Shown: positions 22,195 to 31,819, numbered from the stretch's first letter. The stretch: DNA of 35,581 bases from Kineococcus siccus (GCF_009906795.1 NZ_JAAALN010000016.1:1-35581); one strand, 5' to 3'. Made by a program: numbers and translations. The notes: a model not told the origin generated them from the sequence alone.

Positions 22195-23862
22195 TCAGGC
22201 CGCGCGGCCGGGGATCGCCGACAGCAGGTCGACCGTGTACTCGTGCTGCGGGCGCTCGAACACGTCGTCCACCGACCCGTGCTCGACGACCCGTCCGCGG
22301 CGCATGACGAGCACGTCGTGGGCCAGGTGCCGCACGACGGCGAGGTCGTGGGTGATGAACAGGTACGTGAGGCCGAGGTCCTCCTGGAGGCGTTCCAGCA
22401 GCTGCAGCACCTGCTGCTGGACGAGGACGTCGAGCGCGGAGACGGCCTCGTCGCACACCACGAGCTTCGGGTCCAGCGCCAGCGCCCGGGCGATCGCGAC
22501 CCGCTGGCGCTGCCCCCCGGACAGCTCCGCGGGCCGGCGCTGGGCCAGGGTGCGGGACAGCGCCACGTGGTCGAGGAGCTCCGCGACGCGCGTCCGGCGG
22601 CTGCGCGGATCGCCCACCGCGAAGATCCGCAGGGGTTCGTCGATCAGCTTCTCGACCGTCATCGTCGGGTCCAGCGACCCGTACGGGTCCTGGAACACCG
22701 GCTGCATGTCGCGGCGGACGGCGCGCCGCCGGGCGCGTCCCGAACTGCTGAGGCTCTCGCCGCGCACGAGCACGGAACCCGACGTCGCCTCCTCCAGGCC
22801 CAGGACGAGGCGGGCCGTGGTCGTCTTGCCCGACCCGGACTCCCCCACCACGGCCGTCGTGGTGCCCGCGGGCACCGTGAAGGACACGCCGTCGACGGCG
22901 CGCAGCTTCTCCCGCTGACCCCGGACCCGGAACTCCTTGACGAGGTCCCGGACCTCCAAGACGGGGGGTTCCCCGCGACGGCCGGCTGCCACCGCGGCGA
23001 CGGCGGGCCGGGTCCGGGGCGCCGTGCGGGCGGCCACCGACGGCGCGGCGGCCACGAGCGCCCGCGTGTAGTCGTGCTCGGGCGTCGCGAGGATGCGCCG
23101 GGCGGGACCGCGCTCCACGACGCGCCCCTCGGACATCACGACGACGTCGTCGCAGCGATCGCTCGCCAGGCCCAGGTCGTGGGTGATGAGCAGCAGCGAC
23201 GTCCCGCGGGCGCGCGTGAGCTCCTGCAGGTGGTCGAGGATCTGCCGCTGCACGGTGACGTCCAGCGCCGACGTTGGCTCGTCGGCGATGAGGAGTTCCG
23301 GCTCGGCCGCGAGCGCGATCGCGATGAGCACCCGCTGGCGCATGCCGCCCGAGAACTCGTGCGGGTACTGCTTCGCGCGGCGGCCGGCGTCGGGGATGCC
23401 CGCCTCCTGCAGCAGCTCCACCGCCCGCTCGCGCGCGGCCGCGCCCTTGGCGAGGCCGTGCACGACCAGCGTCTCGGCGACCTGGCGGCCGATGCGCGCC
23501 GAGGGGTTGAGGTTCGACATCGGGTCCTGCGGGACGAGCCCGATCTGGCGCCCGCGCAGCCGGCGCAGCCGCGCCTCGTCGCCGCCGCGCAGCGCGTGCG
23601 TGACGTCCTCTCCGGCCACGCAGATCCGCCCGCCGGTGATGCGGCCGTTGCCGGCGAGCAGCCCGATCGCGGCCGCGGCCGTCGTCGACTTGCCCGAGCC
23701 CGACGCGCCCACGACGGCGACGGTCTGCCCGCGACCGACGCTGAGGTCGACCCCGTGCAGCACCTGCTGCTGCCCCGCCGACGTCGTGTAGCCGACGTCG
23801 AGGCCCTCGATGCGCAGGAACTCCCCCTGCGACTGGTCCTGGCTCGTCACCGGTCCCGTCAC
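22195..23862 (-). CDS. Peptide ABC transporter, fused dual ATPase (DppD-DppF type)
   Basis: This 555-residue protein carries two nucleotide-binding domains. Domain 1 has Walker A GASGSGKST at 52-60, signature FSGGMRQRV near 170 and Walker B LLIADEP near 190. Domain 2 has Walker A GESGSGKTT at 340-348, signature LSGGQRQRV near 447 and Walker B LVVCDEA near 467. Each is followed by the oligopeptide-family C-terminal region ending in a His-Asp-Tyr-type motif (PEHDYTRAL, PQHEYTVDL). It would energise uptake through the two permeases in the operon. The GTG at 23862 overlaps the ggt stop; a GTG at 23850 is an alternative. Confidence 0.93.
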   Translation of the reverse strand: MTGPVTSQDQSQGEFLRIEGLDVGYTTSAGQQQVLHGVDLSVGRGQTVAVVGASGSGKSTTAAAAIGLLAGNGRITGGRICVAGEDVTHALRGGDEARLRRLRGRQIGLVPQDPMSNLNPSARIGRQVAETLVVHGLAKGAAARERAVELLQEAGIPDAGRRAKQYPHEFSGGMRQRVLIAIALAAEPELLIADEPTSALDVTVQRQILDHLQELTRARGTSLLLITHDLGLASDRCDDVVVMSEGRVVERGPARRILATPEHDYTRALVAAAPSVAARTAPRTRPAVAAVAAGRRGEPPVLEVRDLVKEFRVRGQREKLRAVDGVSFTVPAGTTTAVVGESGSGKTTTARLVLGLEEATSGSVLVRGESLSSSGRARRRAVRRDMQPVFQDPYGSLDPTMTVEKLIDEPLRIFAVGDPRSRRTRVAELLDHVALSRTLAQRRPAELSGGQRQRVAIARALALDPKLVVCDEAVSALDVLVQQQVLQLLERLQEDLGLTYLFITHDLAVVRHLAHDVLVMRRGRVVEHGSVDDVFERPQHEYTVDLLSAIPGRAA

Positions 23863-25718
23863 CTCCCCGCCGCGTAGCCCTGGTTGCCGCGGGGGTTCGC
23901 CGCCGCGGTCATGACACCCGTCTCCGGGTCCCGGCCGACGGCGCTCAGCCGCCCCAGCATCCAGTCCCCGGCGCGGGTCACGACGTGCCCGCGCGCCTCG
24001 AGGTCCGTGATGACGTCCTCGCCGAGGCGGTCCTCGACCACGGCCCCGCCGGGTTCCCACGTGCGCGGCCAGAAGGATCCCGGCAGCGACGTGGTGTGCA
24101 GGCTCGGGGCGTCGATCGCCTGCTGCGGTTCGTAGCCGCCGACGAGGGTGCGCAGCAGGTAGACGAGCTGCCACTGGTCCTGCTGGTCACCGCCCGGGGT
24201 GCCGAGCGCGGCGACGGGTTCGCCGTCGCGCAGCAGCAGCGTGGGCGTGAGCGTGGTCCGCGGGCGCTGCCCGGGGGTCAGCGCGGAGGGCGAGCTCTCG
24301 TCGAGCCACGTCATCTGCAGCCGCGAGCCGAGGCAGAACCCGAGCTCCGGGATCGTCGGGGACGACTGCAGCCAGCCGCCCGAGGGGGTCGCGCTGACCA
24401 TGTTGCCGAACCGGTCGACGACGTCGACGTGGCACGTGTCGCCGCGGGTCTCGCCCGTGGACGCGACGGTCGGCTCGCCGGGGACGGGTTCCGGCTCGTC
24501 GCCCAGCGACGGGTCGGGGGCGGAGCCGGGCTCGGCCATGGTGGGTTCCCCGGCCCCGGCGCCCGTGCCGCCGTCGGTGCGCAGGGGCGGGACGAACGGG
24601 GTCGCGCCCGCCACGGTGCCCGGGCGGAACTCGTGCGAGGCCCGGTCGGTGATCAGCGCGCGCCGCTGCGCCGCGTACTCCGGCGACAGCAGTCTCGCGA
24701 CGACGGCCGGGTCCGCCTGCGAGCCGTAGTACGCATCGCGGTCGGCCATGGCCAGCTTGAGGGCCTCCAGCACCAGGTGGGCGCCGCGCGCGGTCGAGGG
24801 GTCGAGCTCGTCGTCGTCGAAGCCCTCGAGGATGGCGAGCGCCTGCAGCAGCACGGGTCCCTGGCCCCACGGCCCGGTCTTGGCCACGGTCGTGCCGCGG
24901 AACGTCCCCGTCGTGGCGGGTTCGGTGGTCGCGGCGAACGCGGCGAAGTCGGAGACCTCGATGACGGCCGCGTGGTCGGTGCCCGAGGAGTGCCGGTGCG
25001 GGGTGCGCAGGAACTCCACGGCCTCGCGGGCCACGAACCCCTCGCGCCACTCGCGGCGGAACGCGTCGATGCGCTCCTCCCGGGTGCCGGCCCCCTCCCC
25101 CGCCGCCAGCAGCCGCTCGAGCGTGCGGGCCCACGCGGGGTTGGAGATGACGTCGCCGTCGCCGGGCACGCGGCCGTCCGGCATCCACAGCGCGGCCGAG
25201 GTGGGCCAGTGCTGCGTGAACAGCGTGGCGACGGCGGCGATGGTGCGGCCCACCCGCCCCACGACGGGGTGCCCGTCGCGGGCGTACCCGATCGCGGGGG
25301 CCAGGACGTCCGCGACCTCCCAGGTGCCGTGCTCGCGCAGCAGCAGCATCCACGCGTCGACGGAGCCGGGCACCGCCGCGGCGAGCCCGCCCGCGCCGGG
25401 GACCAGGTCGAGACCCTCGCCGCGGTAGTGGGCGACGCTCGCGCGCTGCGGCGCCGGGCCCTGCCCGACGAGGACCGTGGGCTCCTTCTCCGCGGCGGTG
25501 GCGAACACGGCGGTCATGTCCCCGCCGGGGCCGTTGAGGTGCGGTTCCACGACGTGCAGGACGAAACCCGCGGCGACGGCGGCGTCGAACGCGTTGCCGC
25601 CGCGCTCGAGCACGGACTGCCCGGTTGCCGTGGCGAGCCAGTGCGTCGAGGCGGTCATCCCGAAGGTGCCGCGCAGCGTCGGGCGGGTGGTGTGGGCGGG
25701 CGGTGCGGTGAAGCTCAC
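23859..25718 (-). CDS. ggt: Gamma-glutamyltransferase family protein
   Basis: This 619-residue enzyme of the Ntn-hydrolase GGT family would hydrolyse or transfer the gamma-glutamyl group of glutathione-like peptides. The N-terminal part has GNAFDAAVAAGFVLHVVEPHLNGPGGDM. The catalytic threonine is Thr428 in GDTCHVDVVDRFGNMVSATPSGGW, where the precursor would self-cleave into two subunits. A low-complexity Gly/Ala/Pro/Glu insert (about 380-424) precedes the cleavage site. There is no signal peptide, unlike periplasmic GGT, so it is probably cytoplasmic. It is embedded between dppC and the ATPase gene with GTGA overlaps on both sides. Start GTG at 25718. Confidence 0.93.
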   Translation of the reverse strand: MSFTAPPAHTTRPTLRGTFGMTASTHWLATATGQSVLERGGNAFDAAVAAGFVLHVVEPHLNGPGGDMTAVFATAAEKEPTVLVGQGPAPQRASVAHYRGEGLDLVPGAGGLAAAVPGSVDAWMLLLREHGTWEVADVLAPAIGYARDGHPVVGRVGRTIAAVATLFTQHWPTSAALWMPDGRVPGDGDVISNPAWARTLERLLAAGEGAGTREERIDAFRREWREGFVAREAVEFLRTPHRHSSGTDHAAVIEVSDFAAFAATTEPATTGTFRGTTVAKTGPWGQGPVLLQALAILEGFDDDELDPSTARGAHLVLEALKLAMADRDAYYGSQADPAVVARLLSPEYAAQRRALITDRASHEFRPGTVAGATPFVPPLRTDGGTGAGAGEPTMAEPGSAPDPSLGDEPEPVPGEPTVASTGETRGDTCHVDVVDRFGNMVSATPSGGWLQSSPTIPELGFCLGSRLQMTWLDESSPSALTPGQRPRTTLTPTLLLRDGEPVAALGTPGGDQQDQWQLVYLLRTLVGGYEPQQAIDAPSLHTTSLPGSFWPRTWEPGGAVVEDRLGEDVITDLEARGHVVTRAGDWMLGRLSAVGRDPETGVMTAAANPRGNQGYAAGR

Positions 25719-26623
25719 CGGGATCCTCCGGGGTCGATGGCGTCGCGCAGGGCGTCGCCGAAGAGGTTGAAGGCCAGGCAGATCACGGCGATCGCGAGGC
25801 CGGGGAACAGCGCGGCGTACGGCGCGCGGAAGATGTACTGCTGCGCGTCGGACAGCATGATGCCCAGGCTGGGCGTGGGCGGCTGGATGCCGAGCCCGAG
25901 GAACGACAGCAGCGCCTCCCCGATGACGACGGCCGGCATGATGACGGTGGCCTGCACGATGATGGACGGCACGGCGTTCGGCAGCACGTGCGTGGCGAGG
26001 ATCCGCGCGCCGGAGGCGTCCATGGTCCGGGCCGCGAGGACGAACTCGGCGCCCTCCAGCCGCAGCGTCTCGGCCCGCACGACGCGGATCATCTGCGGCA
26101 CGTGCGCGAGGCCCAGGGCGATCGCGGCGTTGGACAGGCTCGCCCCGCGGATCGCGGCCAGCCCGACGGCGAGCACGAGGAACGGGAACGCCAGGACGAG
26201 GTCGGTGAGGCGGGAGACGATTCCGTCCAGCCAGCGCCAGTAGCCGGCCAGCAGCCCCAGCGGGGTGCCGACGACGACGCTGAGGAGCACCGCGAGGAGG
26301 CCCACCTGCAGCGAGGCGCGGGTGCCGTGCAGGACGCGGGACAGGATGTCGCGGCCGAGGTCGTCGGTGCCCAGGGGGAAACCCACGGTGCGGGGCTGCT
26401 GGAACGGCGTCTCGAAGTGCACCTGGGTCGGTGGGTACGGGGAGATCCACGGCGCCAGCAGGGCCGCCGCGACCACGAGCAGGAGCAGGGAACCCCCGAT
26501 CACCCCGAGCCGGTCGTGCAGCAGCGAGCGCAGCACCCGGCCGCGGCTGGAGCCGAGGTCGGTGGGCAGCGGGTCGACCGCGGGGGTCGTCGACGTCGCG
26601 GGCGGGCTGACGGGACGGCTCAC
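25715..26623 (-). CDS. dppC: Peptide ABC transporter permease, DppC type
   Basis: This 302-residue inner-membrane permease has the DppC layout: a proline-rich cytoplasmic N-terminus, a first helix (GVIGGSLLLLVVAAALLAPWI), the GFPLGTDDLGRDILSRVLHGTR motif and five further helices. The EAA-like loop is near RTMDASGARILATHVLPNAVPSI. The C-terminus ends FGDALRDAIDPG, as in this family. The GTG at 26623 has a strong GGGGGAGG ribosome site and overlaps the dppB stop. It pairs with DppB as the channel. The substrate is inferred to be gamma-glutamyl or other small peptides from the adjacent ggt. Confidence 0.93.
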   Translation of the reverse strand: MSRPVSPPATSTTPAVDPLPTDLGSSRGRVLRSLLHDRLGVIGGSLLLLVVAAALLAPWISPYPPTQVHFETPFQQPRTVGFPLGTDDLGRDILSRVLHGTRASLQVGLLAVLLSVVVGTPLGLLAGYWRWLDGIVSRLTDLVLAFPFLVLAVGLAAIRGASLSNAAIALGLAHVPQMIRVVRAETLRLEGAEFVLAARTMDASGARILATHVLPNAVPSIIVQATVIMPAVVIGEALLSFLGLGIQPPTPSLGIMLSDAQQYIFRAPYAALFPGLAIAVICLAFNLFGDALRDAIDPGGSR

Positions 26624-27576
26624 CGGGCACCTCCCCCGACGCGGATGCGCGGGTCGAGCACCGAGTACACGACGTCGACCGCGAGGTTGATGACGATGTA
26701 GGCGAGCGTCACGACGAGGACCACTCCTTCGATGACGGGGTAGTCGCGGCTGAACACGGAGTCGAGCGTCAGCTTGCCGAACCCCGGCAGGCCGAAGATC
26801 CGCTCGGTGACCACGGCCCCGGAGATGAGACCGCCGAGCTGCAGGCCCACGAGGGTCACGACGACGACGAGGGAGTTGCGCAGCGCGAACCGCAGGACGA
26901 CCGCGGAGCGCGAGGCCCCCTTGGCGCGGGCCGTGCGCACGTAGTCGCTGGAGAGGTTCTGCAGCATCGACGCCCGCGTCTGCCGCATGATGACCGCGGC
27001 CAGGCCGGTGCCGAGGATCACGGCCGGCAGCGTGAGGTGGTAGACCGCCCGCAGCGGGTCCTCGCTCGGCGCGACGTAGCCCGAGGCGGGGAACCACCCG
27101 AGGCCGACGGCCAGGTAGAGGATCGCCAGCAGGCCGAGCCAGAAGCTCGGGACCGACAGCGCCAGCAGCGAGAACCCGTTGGCCACCAGCTCCGGCCAGC
27201 GACCCCGCCGCACGGCGGCGACGACGCCCGTCCCGACGCCCACGACGATCGCGACGAGGATGGCGTACAGCGAGAGCCAGGCCGTCACGGGCAGCGTGCC
27301 GGTGATGAGCTCGGACACGGGCGTGCCCGTGCGCACCGACGTCCCGAGGTCGCCCTGGAGCAGGTTGGAGGCGTAGCGGCCGTACTGGACCCACAGCGGC
27401 TGGTCGAGCCCGAGCTGGGCGCGCACCGCGGCCACGGTCTCGGGCGTGGCCTCCTCGCCGGCCACGGCGAGGGCCGGGTCGCCGGGCAGGGCCCGCACCC
27501 CCGCGAACACGACCATCGACGCCAGCACGAGCGTCACGGCGCTCTGCCACAGCCGGGTCAGCAGGAAGCGGCTCAC
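26620..27576 (-). CDS. dppB: Peptide ABC transporter permease, DppB type
   Basis: This 318-residue membrane protein has the classic DppB opening (SRFLLTRLWQSAVTLVLASMVVF and a conserved LPGDPA), an extracellular loop with LGLDQPLWVQYGRYASNLLQGDLGTS, and six helices in all. It also has the MRQTRASMLQNLSSDYVRTARAKG coupling loop and ends YSVLDPRIRVG. It forms the translocation pore with DppC. The GTG at 27576 overlaps the dppA stop (GTGA at 27573-27576). Confidence 0.93.
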   Translation of the reverse strand: MSRFLLTRLWQSAVTLVLASMVVFAGVRALPGDPALAVAGEEATPETVAAVRAQLGLDQPLWVQYGRYASNLLQGDLGTSVRTGTPVSELITGTLPVTAWLSLYAILVAIVVGVGTGVVAAVRRGRWPELVANGFSLLALSVPSFWLGLLAILYLAVGLGWFPASGYVAPSEDPLRAVYHLTLPAVILGTGLAAVIMRQTRASMLQNLSSDYVRTARAKGASRSAVVLRFALRNSLVVVVTLVGLQLGGLISGAVVTERIFGLPGFGKLTLDSVFSRDYPVIEGVVLVVTLAYIVINLAVDVVYSVLDPRIRVGGGAR

Positions 27577-29201
27577 AGGAACGCCGCCCGGCTCAGGCGG
27601 ACCACGCCGTCGTCGTACGTCTCGACCCCGGCCACGTCGTCGGTGTAGCCGGTGATGCTGCGCACCCGGTAGAGGTAGAGGATCGGGTTCTCCCGCTGCA
27701 CGATCTCGGTCACCTTCCCGTAGAGGTCGGCCCGCGTCGCCACGTCGTTGGACTGCGCGGCCTGCTTGAGCAGAGCGTCCACCTCCGGGTTGGAGTACCC
27801 GGAGTAGTTGTTCGCGGCGCCCGTGGACAGGAACGAGGACGAGTTGCCGTGCGGGTCGACGCGGCCGGACCAGCCGAGCTGCAGCACCTCGAAGTCACCG
27901 CGCTTCTGCACGTCGAGCAGGGTCGAGTACTCGACCGGCTGGATCACCACCTCGAAACCGCCCTCGACCACGCTGGCCTGGATGGCCTGCGCCAGCCGCA
28001 GCGAGTCGGCGTTGTTCGAGGTGGACAGCGTGATGCGGTAGGGCACCGGCACCCCCGCCTCCTGCAGGAGCTGCTTCGCCCGCGCCGGGTCGTGCGGCGG
28101 GCACGCGTCGGAGGCCGGCGAGGAGTAGGTGGTGCCGGGGGCGATGAACGAGCAGGCCGTCTCGTACCAGTTGTTGAACACGGAGTTCACGAGCGCCGCC
28201 CGGTCGATCGACAGCGCGAACGCCTCGCGCACCCGCGGGTCCTTCGCGACCGGGGTGTCGATGGGCCCGGGCGGCTTGCCGGTGCCGTCGACGTTGCCGA
28301 CGTTGAAGGTGATCGCCTGGTAGCCGAAGGACCCGGTCTGCAGCAGGCCGACCCCGTCCTCCTTCGCCAGCGCGTCGACGTCCTGCGGCGAGAGGGAGTC
28401 GGCGACCTGGACGTCGCCCGAGCGGAGGTTCGCGGCGCGGATGTTGGCGTCCGTCATGATCCGGTAGGTGATCGTGTCGAGGTGGACCTGGTCCGCGGCG
28501 TAGTACAGCGGGTCCCGGCGGACCGTGATCGACGTCTGCGGAACCCGCTCGACGAAGGAGAACGGCCCCACGCACACGGGGTGGTCCCCGAAGTCCTCGC
28601 CCTCCTCCGCCAGCGCCTTCGGCGACATGATCATCCCGGCGCGGTCGGCGAGCGCCGCCGTGAGCGGGGAGAAGGGCGTCTCGTAGCGGACCTCCACCGT
28701 CTCGGGGTCCCGCGCGGTGACCTCGGCGATCGGGCCGAGTTCCGCGCGGCGGGAGGAACCCTCGAGGGTCAGGTTGCGCTGCAACGTGGTGACGACGGCC
28801 GCGGCGTCCAGCGGGGTGCCGTCGGCGAACACCGGGCCGCGGCGCACGGGGATCGTGACGGTCAGCCCGTCGGCGGAGACGGTGGGCAGGGCGGACGCGA
28901 GCTGGGGGACGATCGCCCCCTTCGCGTCGATGTCGTACAGCTTCTCGCAGACGGCGTTCATGACGTAGCGCGTGTAGAGGGAGCTGGACGTCGTGGGGTC
29001 GAGGCGGTCGGGTTCCGCGGACAGCGCCATGACGAGGTCGCCGCCGCGGGCGGGGGTGCGGTCGCCGATCTCCACCCCGGTGACGTCCGCGCGGGGCGGC
29101 GCGGGTTCCACGGGCTGCACCGGGACGCAGGCCGCGACGGCGAGGACGGCGGCGGCGGCGAGCAGGCTGCGCAGGCGAGCGGCTCGGTGGATCTCGACCA
29201 T
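27573..29201 (-). CDS. dppA: Peptide ABC transporter substrate-binding lipoprotein, DppA type
   Basis: This 542-residue SBP_bac_5-type binding protein has a signal peptide ending in a lipobox with Cys25 (LLAAAAVLAVAAC), so it is anchored to the outer face of the membrane. The family landmark LVMALSAEPDRLDPTTSSS, the YDIDAKG-IVPQLA region and the IDRAALVNSVFNNWYETACSF region are all visible. It captures the peptide for DppBC. I chose ATG 29201, with AAGGG about ten bases upstream; it is the first gene of the operon. A TCGTATACGA palindrome lies 36 bases upstream of the start. Confidence 0.92.
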   Translation of the reverse strand: MVEIHRAARLRSLLAAAAVLAVAACVPVQPVEPAPPRADVTGVEIGDRTPARGGDLVMALSAEPDRLDPTTSSSLYTRYVMNAVCEKLYDIDAKGAIVPQLASALPTVSADGLTVTIPVRRGPVFADGTPLDAAAVVTTLQRNLTLEGSSRRAELGPIAEVTARDPETVEVRYETPFSPLTAALADRAGMIMSPKALAEEGEDFGDHPVCVGPFSFVERVPQTSITVRRDPLYYAADQVHLDTITYRIMTDANIRAANLRSGDVQVADSLSPQDVDALAKEDGVGLLQTGSFGYQAITFNVGNVDGTGKPPGPIDTPVAKDPRVREAFALSIDRAALVNSVFNNWYETACSFIAPGTTYSSPASDACPPHDPARAKQLLQEAGVPVPYRITLSTSNNADSLRLAQAIQASVVEGGFEVVIQPVEYSTLLDVQKRGDFEVLQLGWSGRVDPHGNSSSFLSTGAANNYSGYSNPEVDALLKQAAQSNDVATRADLYGKVTEIVQRENPILYLYRVRSITGYTDDVAGVETYDDGVVRLSRAAFL

Positions 29202-29237
29202 CACGAGGGCCCTTCGGAGTTCGTCGGGGAGCGTGGT

Positions 29238-29247
29238 TCGTATACGA
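29238..29247. promoter_or_regulatory. Palindrome TCGTATACGA, candidate GntR operator
   Basis: This perfect 10-bp palindrome lies in the 130-bp divergent region between dppA and the YoaK-like gene. FCD-type GntR regulators often bind sites centred on GTATAC, and such a regulator closes the dppA operon. Its position fits repression or activation of dppA, and GTATAC may overlap the -10 region. The assignment is inferred. Confidence 0.5.
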
Positions 29248-29331
29248 TCACGGGCACCGTACGCCGGTTTTGTTTCACGCAGGTTGCAGACGTCGGACAG
29301 CTGCGGGGTCGACCTCGCCGGAGGAGGACCC

Positions 29332-30093
29332 GTGCCCGAGCAGACCGATCCGCCCGCCGGTCGCCGGCGGGCGTCGTGGCACCTGGCGCTCATGCTGGTG
29401 CTGACGTTCTCGACCGGGATCGTCGACGCCGTCGGCTACCTCGGGCTGGACCGGGTGTTCACCGCGAACATGACCGGGAACGTGGTGATCCTCGGCATGG
29501 CCCTGACGGGGGCCGAGGACCTGCCCGTCCTCGGGCCGGTGGTCGCGCTGGTGGGGTTCATGGCAGGGGCCGCCGTGGGCGGTCGCGTCCTGCGCCGCGC
29601 CGCCACGGGGTGGACCACCGCCTCGACCGTGCTGTTCGCCCTGGTCGGTCTGGTGCTGGGCGGCCTGGCGTGGGCCGCGACCGGGCTCGGCGACCAGGTC
29701 CCCGTCGAGGAGGGGACGACCGCGCCCCCCGCCGCGCTCGCGCTGACCGGCGTCCTCGGCCTCGTGATGGGCGTGCAGGCCGCCACGGCCCGCCGCCTCG
29801 CCGTCAAGGACGTCACCACGGTCGTCGTCACCTCGACCATCACCGGGCTCGCCGCCGACTCCCGCCTCGCGGGTGGGGACGGCGGCGGGTGGCGCCGCCG
29901 GGCGGGTGCCGTGCTGCTGATCCTCGCGGGCGCGGCCGTCGGGGCGGCCCTGCTGCGCTGGCACGTCGGCGCGGGGCTCGGCCTCGCGGGCCTCGTCACG
30001 GTCGCCGCGGCCCTGGTCGGCCACGGCACGGCGCGGGTCCGGACCCCGCGCGGCGATCGCGAGCGCCGCGGCGCTGGCGGCCGGAGCCGCTGA
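29332..30093 (+). CDS. YoaK family (DUF1275) membrane protein
   Basis: This 253-residue protein has the DUF1275 hallmark TFSTGIVDAVGYLGLDRVFTANMTGNVVILG, then six or so membrane helices and the conserved GVQAATARRLAVKDVTTVVVTSTITGLAADS segment. These proteins are membrane-embedded and of unclear function. The GTG at 29332 has a strong GGAGGAGG ribosome site; a longer frame exists upstream but has no matching start. It is divergent from dppA and may share its control region. Confidence 0.92.
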   Translation: MPEQTDPPAGRRRASWHLALMLVLTFSTGIVDAVGYLGLDRVFTANMTGNVVILGMALTGAEDLPVLGPVVALVGFMAGAAVGGRVLRRAATGWTTASTVLFALVGLVLGGLAWAATGLGDQVPVEEGTTAPPAALALTGVLGLVMGVQAATARRLAVKDVTTVVVTSTITGLAADSRLAGGDGGGWRRRAGAVLLILAGAAVGAALLRWHVGAGLGLAGLVTVAAALVGHGTARVRTPRGDRERRGAGGRSR

Positions 30094-30144
30094 GGGCCAG
30101 GATCGTCGCGCACGGCACGGCGGACCACGGCGGAACGAGGAGAC

Positions 30145-31800
30145 ATGACGCACCCACGCGCAGGGCAGCACGCGCGACCGGAGGACCTCGTCGACGTCCC
30201 CCACCTGGTGACGGCCTACTACGCGACGCAGCCGGACCCCTCCGACGTCGGGCAGCGCGTGAGCTTCGGGACCTCGGGGCACCGCGGTTCCAGCCTCGAC
30301 GGCGCCTTCAACGAGCAGCACATCCTCGCCACGACGCAGGCGATCGTCGACTACCGGCGCGAGCAGGGCTACGACGGGCCGCTGTTCCTCGGCCGCGACA
30401 CCCACGCGCTGTCCGAACCCGCGTGGGTCTCGGCGCTGGAGGTGCTGGCCGCCAACGACGTGACGGTCCTCGTGGACTCCGCCGACGGCTACACCCCGAC
30501 GCCCGCGGTCTCGCACGCGATCCTGCGCGCCAACCGCGACGGCTCGACCATCCGCTCGGCCGGCCCGGGCCTGGCCGACGGCATCGTCGTGACGCCCTCG
30601 CACAACCCGCCCCGCGACGGCGGGTTCAAGTACAACCCGCCCAACGGCGGCCCCGCGGACACCGACGCGACCGGCTGGATCGCGAAGACCGCCAACGCCT
30701 ACCTCGAGGCCGGCCTGGACGGCGTGCGGCGCATCCCCTTCGCGCGCGCCCGCGCCGCCGCGGGCAGCTACGACTTCCAGGGCACCTACGTCGACGACCT
30801 GCCCCAGGTGCTGGACCTCGACGTGGTCCGCGAGTCCGGGCTGCGCATCGGCGCCGACCCGCTCGGCGGGGCGAGCGTGCACTACTGGGCCGCGATCGCC
30901 GAGCGGCACCGCCTCGACCTGACGGTCGTGAACCCGCTGGTCGACCCGACGTGGCGGTTCATGACGCTGGACTGGGACGGCAAGATCCGGATGGACTGCT
31001 CCTCGCCGTCGGCCATGCACTCCCTCATCGACCGGCGCTCGGAGTTCCAGATCGCCACGGGCAACGACGCCGACGCCGACCGGCACGGCATCGTGACCCC
31101 CGACCACGGCCTGATGAACCCCAACCACTTCCTGGCCGTGGCCATCCAGTACCTGTTCTCCTCGCGCGAGGGCTGGCCCGCCTCGGCCGCGATCGGCAAG
31201 ACGCTCGTGTCGTCGTCGATGATCGACCGGGTCGCGCAACGCCTGGGCCGCACGCTGCTCGAGGTGCCCGTCGGGTTCAAGTGGTTCGTCCCGGGGCTGC
31301 TCGACGCCTCCGTCGGGTTCGGGGGCGAGGAGTCCGCGGGGGCCTCGTTCCTGCGCCGCGACGGGTCCGTCTGGACGACCGACAAGGACGGCCTGCTGCT
31401 CGCCCTGCTCGCCTCGGAGATCACGGCGAGGACCGGCCGCACGCCCAGCGAGCACTACCTGGACCTGACCGCCGAGTTCGGCGCCCCGCTGTACTCGCGC
31501 ACCGACGCCGCGGCCACGCGCGAGCAGAAGGCCGTGCTGTCCGGGCTGACCGCGGAGCAGGTCACCGCCGGCTCCCTCGCGGGCGAGGAGATCCGGTCCG
31601 TGCTCACCGAGGCGCCCGGCAACGGTGCGAAGGTCGGCGGACTCAAGGTCGTCACCGACTCCGCGTGGTTCGCGGCGCGGCCGTCGGGCACGGAGGACGT
31701 CTACAAGATCTACGCCGAGTCGTTCCAGGGGTCCGCCCACCTGCGCCGCGTGCAGTCCGAGGCGCAGGAACTCGTCGACGGGGTGCTCGCGGGGTCGTGA
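30145..31800 (+). CDS. pgm: Phosphoglucomutase, alpha-D-glucose-specific
   Basis: This 551-residue phosphohexomutase interconverts glucose 1-phosphate and glucose 6-phosphate, linking glycogen, trehalose and cell-wall sugar synthesis to glycolysis. The catalytic phosphoserine is Ser152 in TPSHNPP, the magnesium loop is [10 protein letters not shown] (306-315), the sugar-binding loop is GGEESAG, and the phosphate-binding loop is [16 protein letters not shown]. The length and order of domains are typical. The ATG at 30145 has GAGGAG just upstream. It is cytoplasmic, and probably a housekeeping gene. Confidence 0.96.
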   Translation: MTHPRAGQHARPEDLVDVPHLVTAYYATQPDPSDVGQRVSFGTSGHRGSSLDGAFNEQHILATTQAIVDYRREQGYDGPLFLGRDTHALSEPAWVSALEVLAANDVTVLVDSADGYTPTPAVSHAILRANRDGSTIRSAGPGLADGIVVTPSHNPPRDGGFKYNPPNGGPADTDATGWIAKTANAYLEAGLDGVRRIPFARARAAAGSYDFQGTYVDDLPQVLDLDVVRESGLRIGADPLGGASVHYWAAIAERHRLDLTVVNPLVDPTWRFMTLDWDGKIRMDCSSPSAMHSLIDRRSEFQIATGNDADADRHGIVTPDHGLMNPNHFLAVAIQYLFSSREGWPASAAIGKTLVSSSMIDRVAQRLGRTLLEVPVGFKWFVPGLLDASVGFGGEESAGASFLRRDGSVWTTDKDGLLLALLASEITARTGRTPSEHYLDLTAEFGAPLYSRTDAAATREQKAVLSGLTAEQVTAGSLAGEEIRSVLTEAPGNGAKVGGLKVVTDSAWFAARPSGTEDVYKIYAESFQGSAHLRRVQSEAQELVDGVLAGS

Positions 31801-31819
31801 GGGTGCGGGTGGTGGTGGC

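Noticed and set aside
24174-26630. Long minus-strand N-terminal extensions of ggt and of the fused ATPase gene
   Set aside because: They are Arg/Pro/Ala-rich shadows of the neighbouring real genes; family alignments start at 25718 and 23862, where GTGA overlaps occur.
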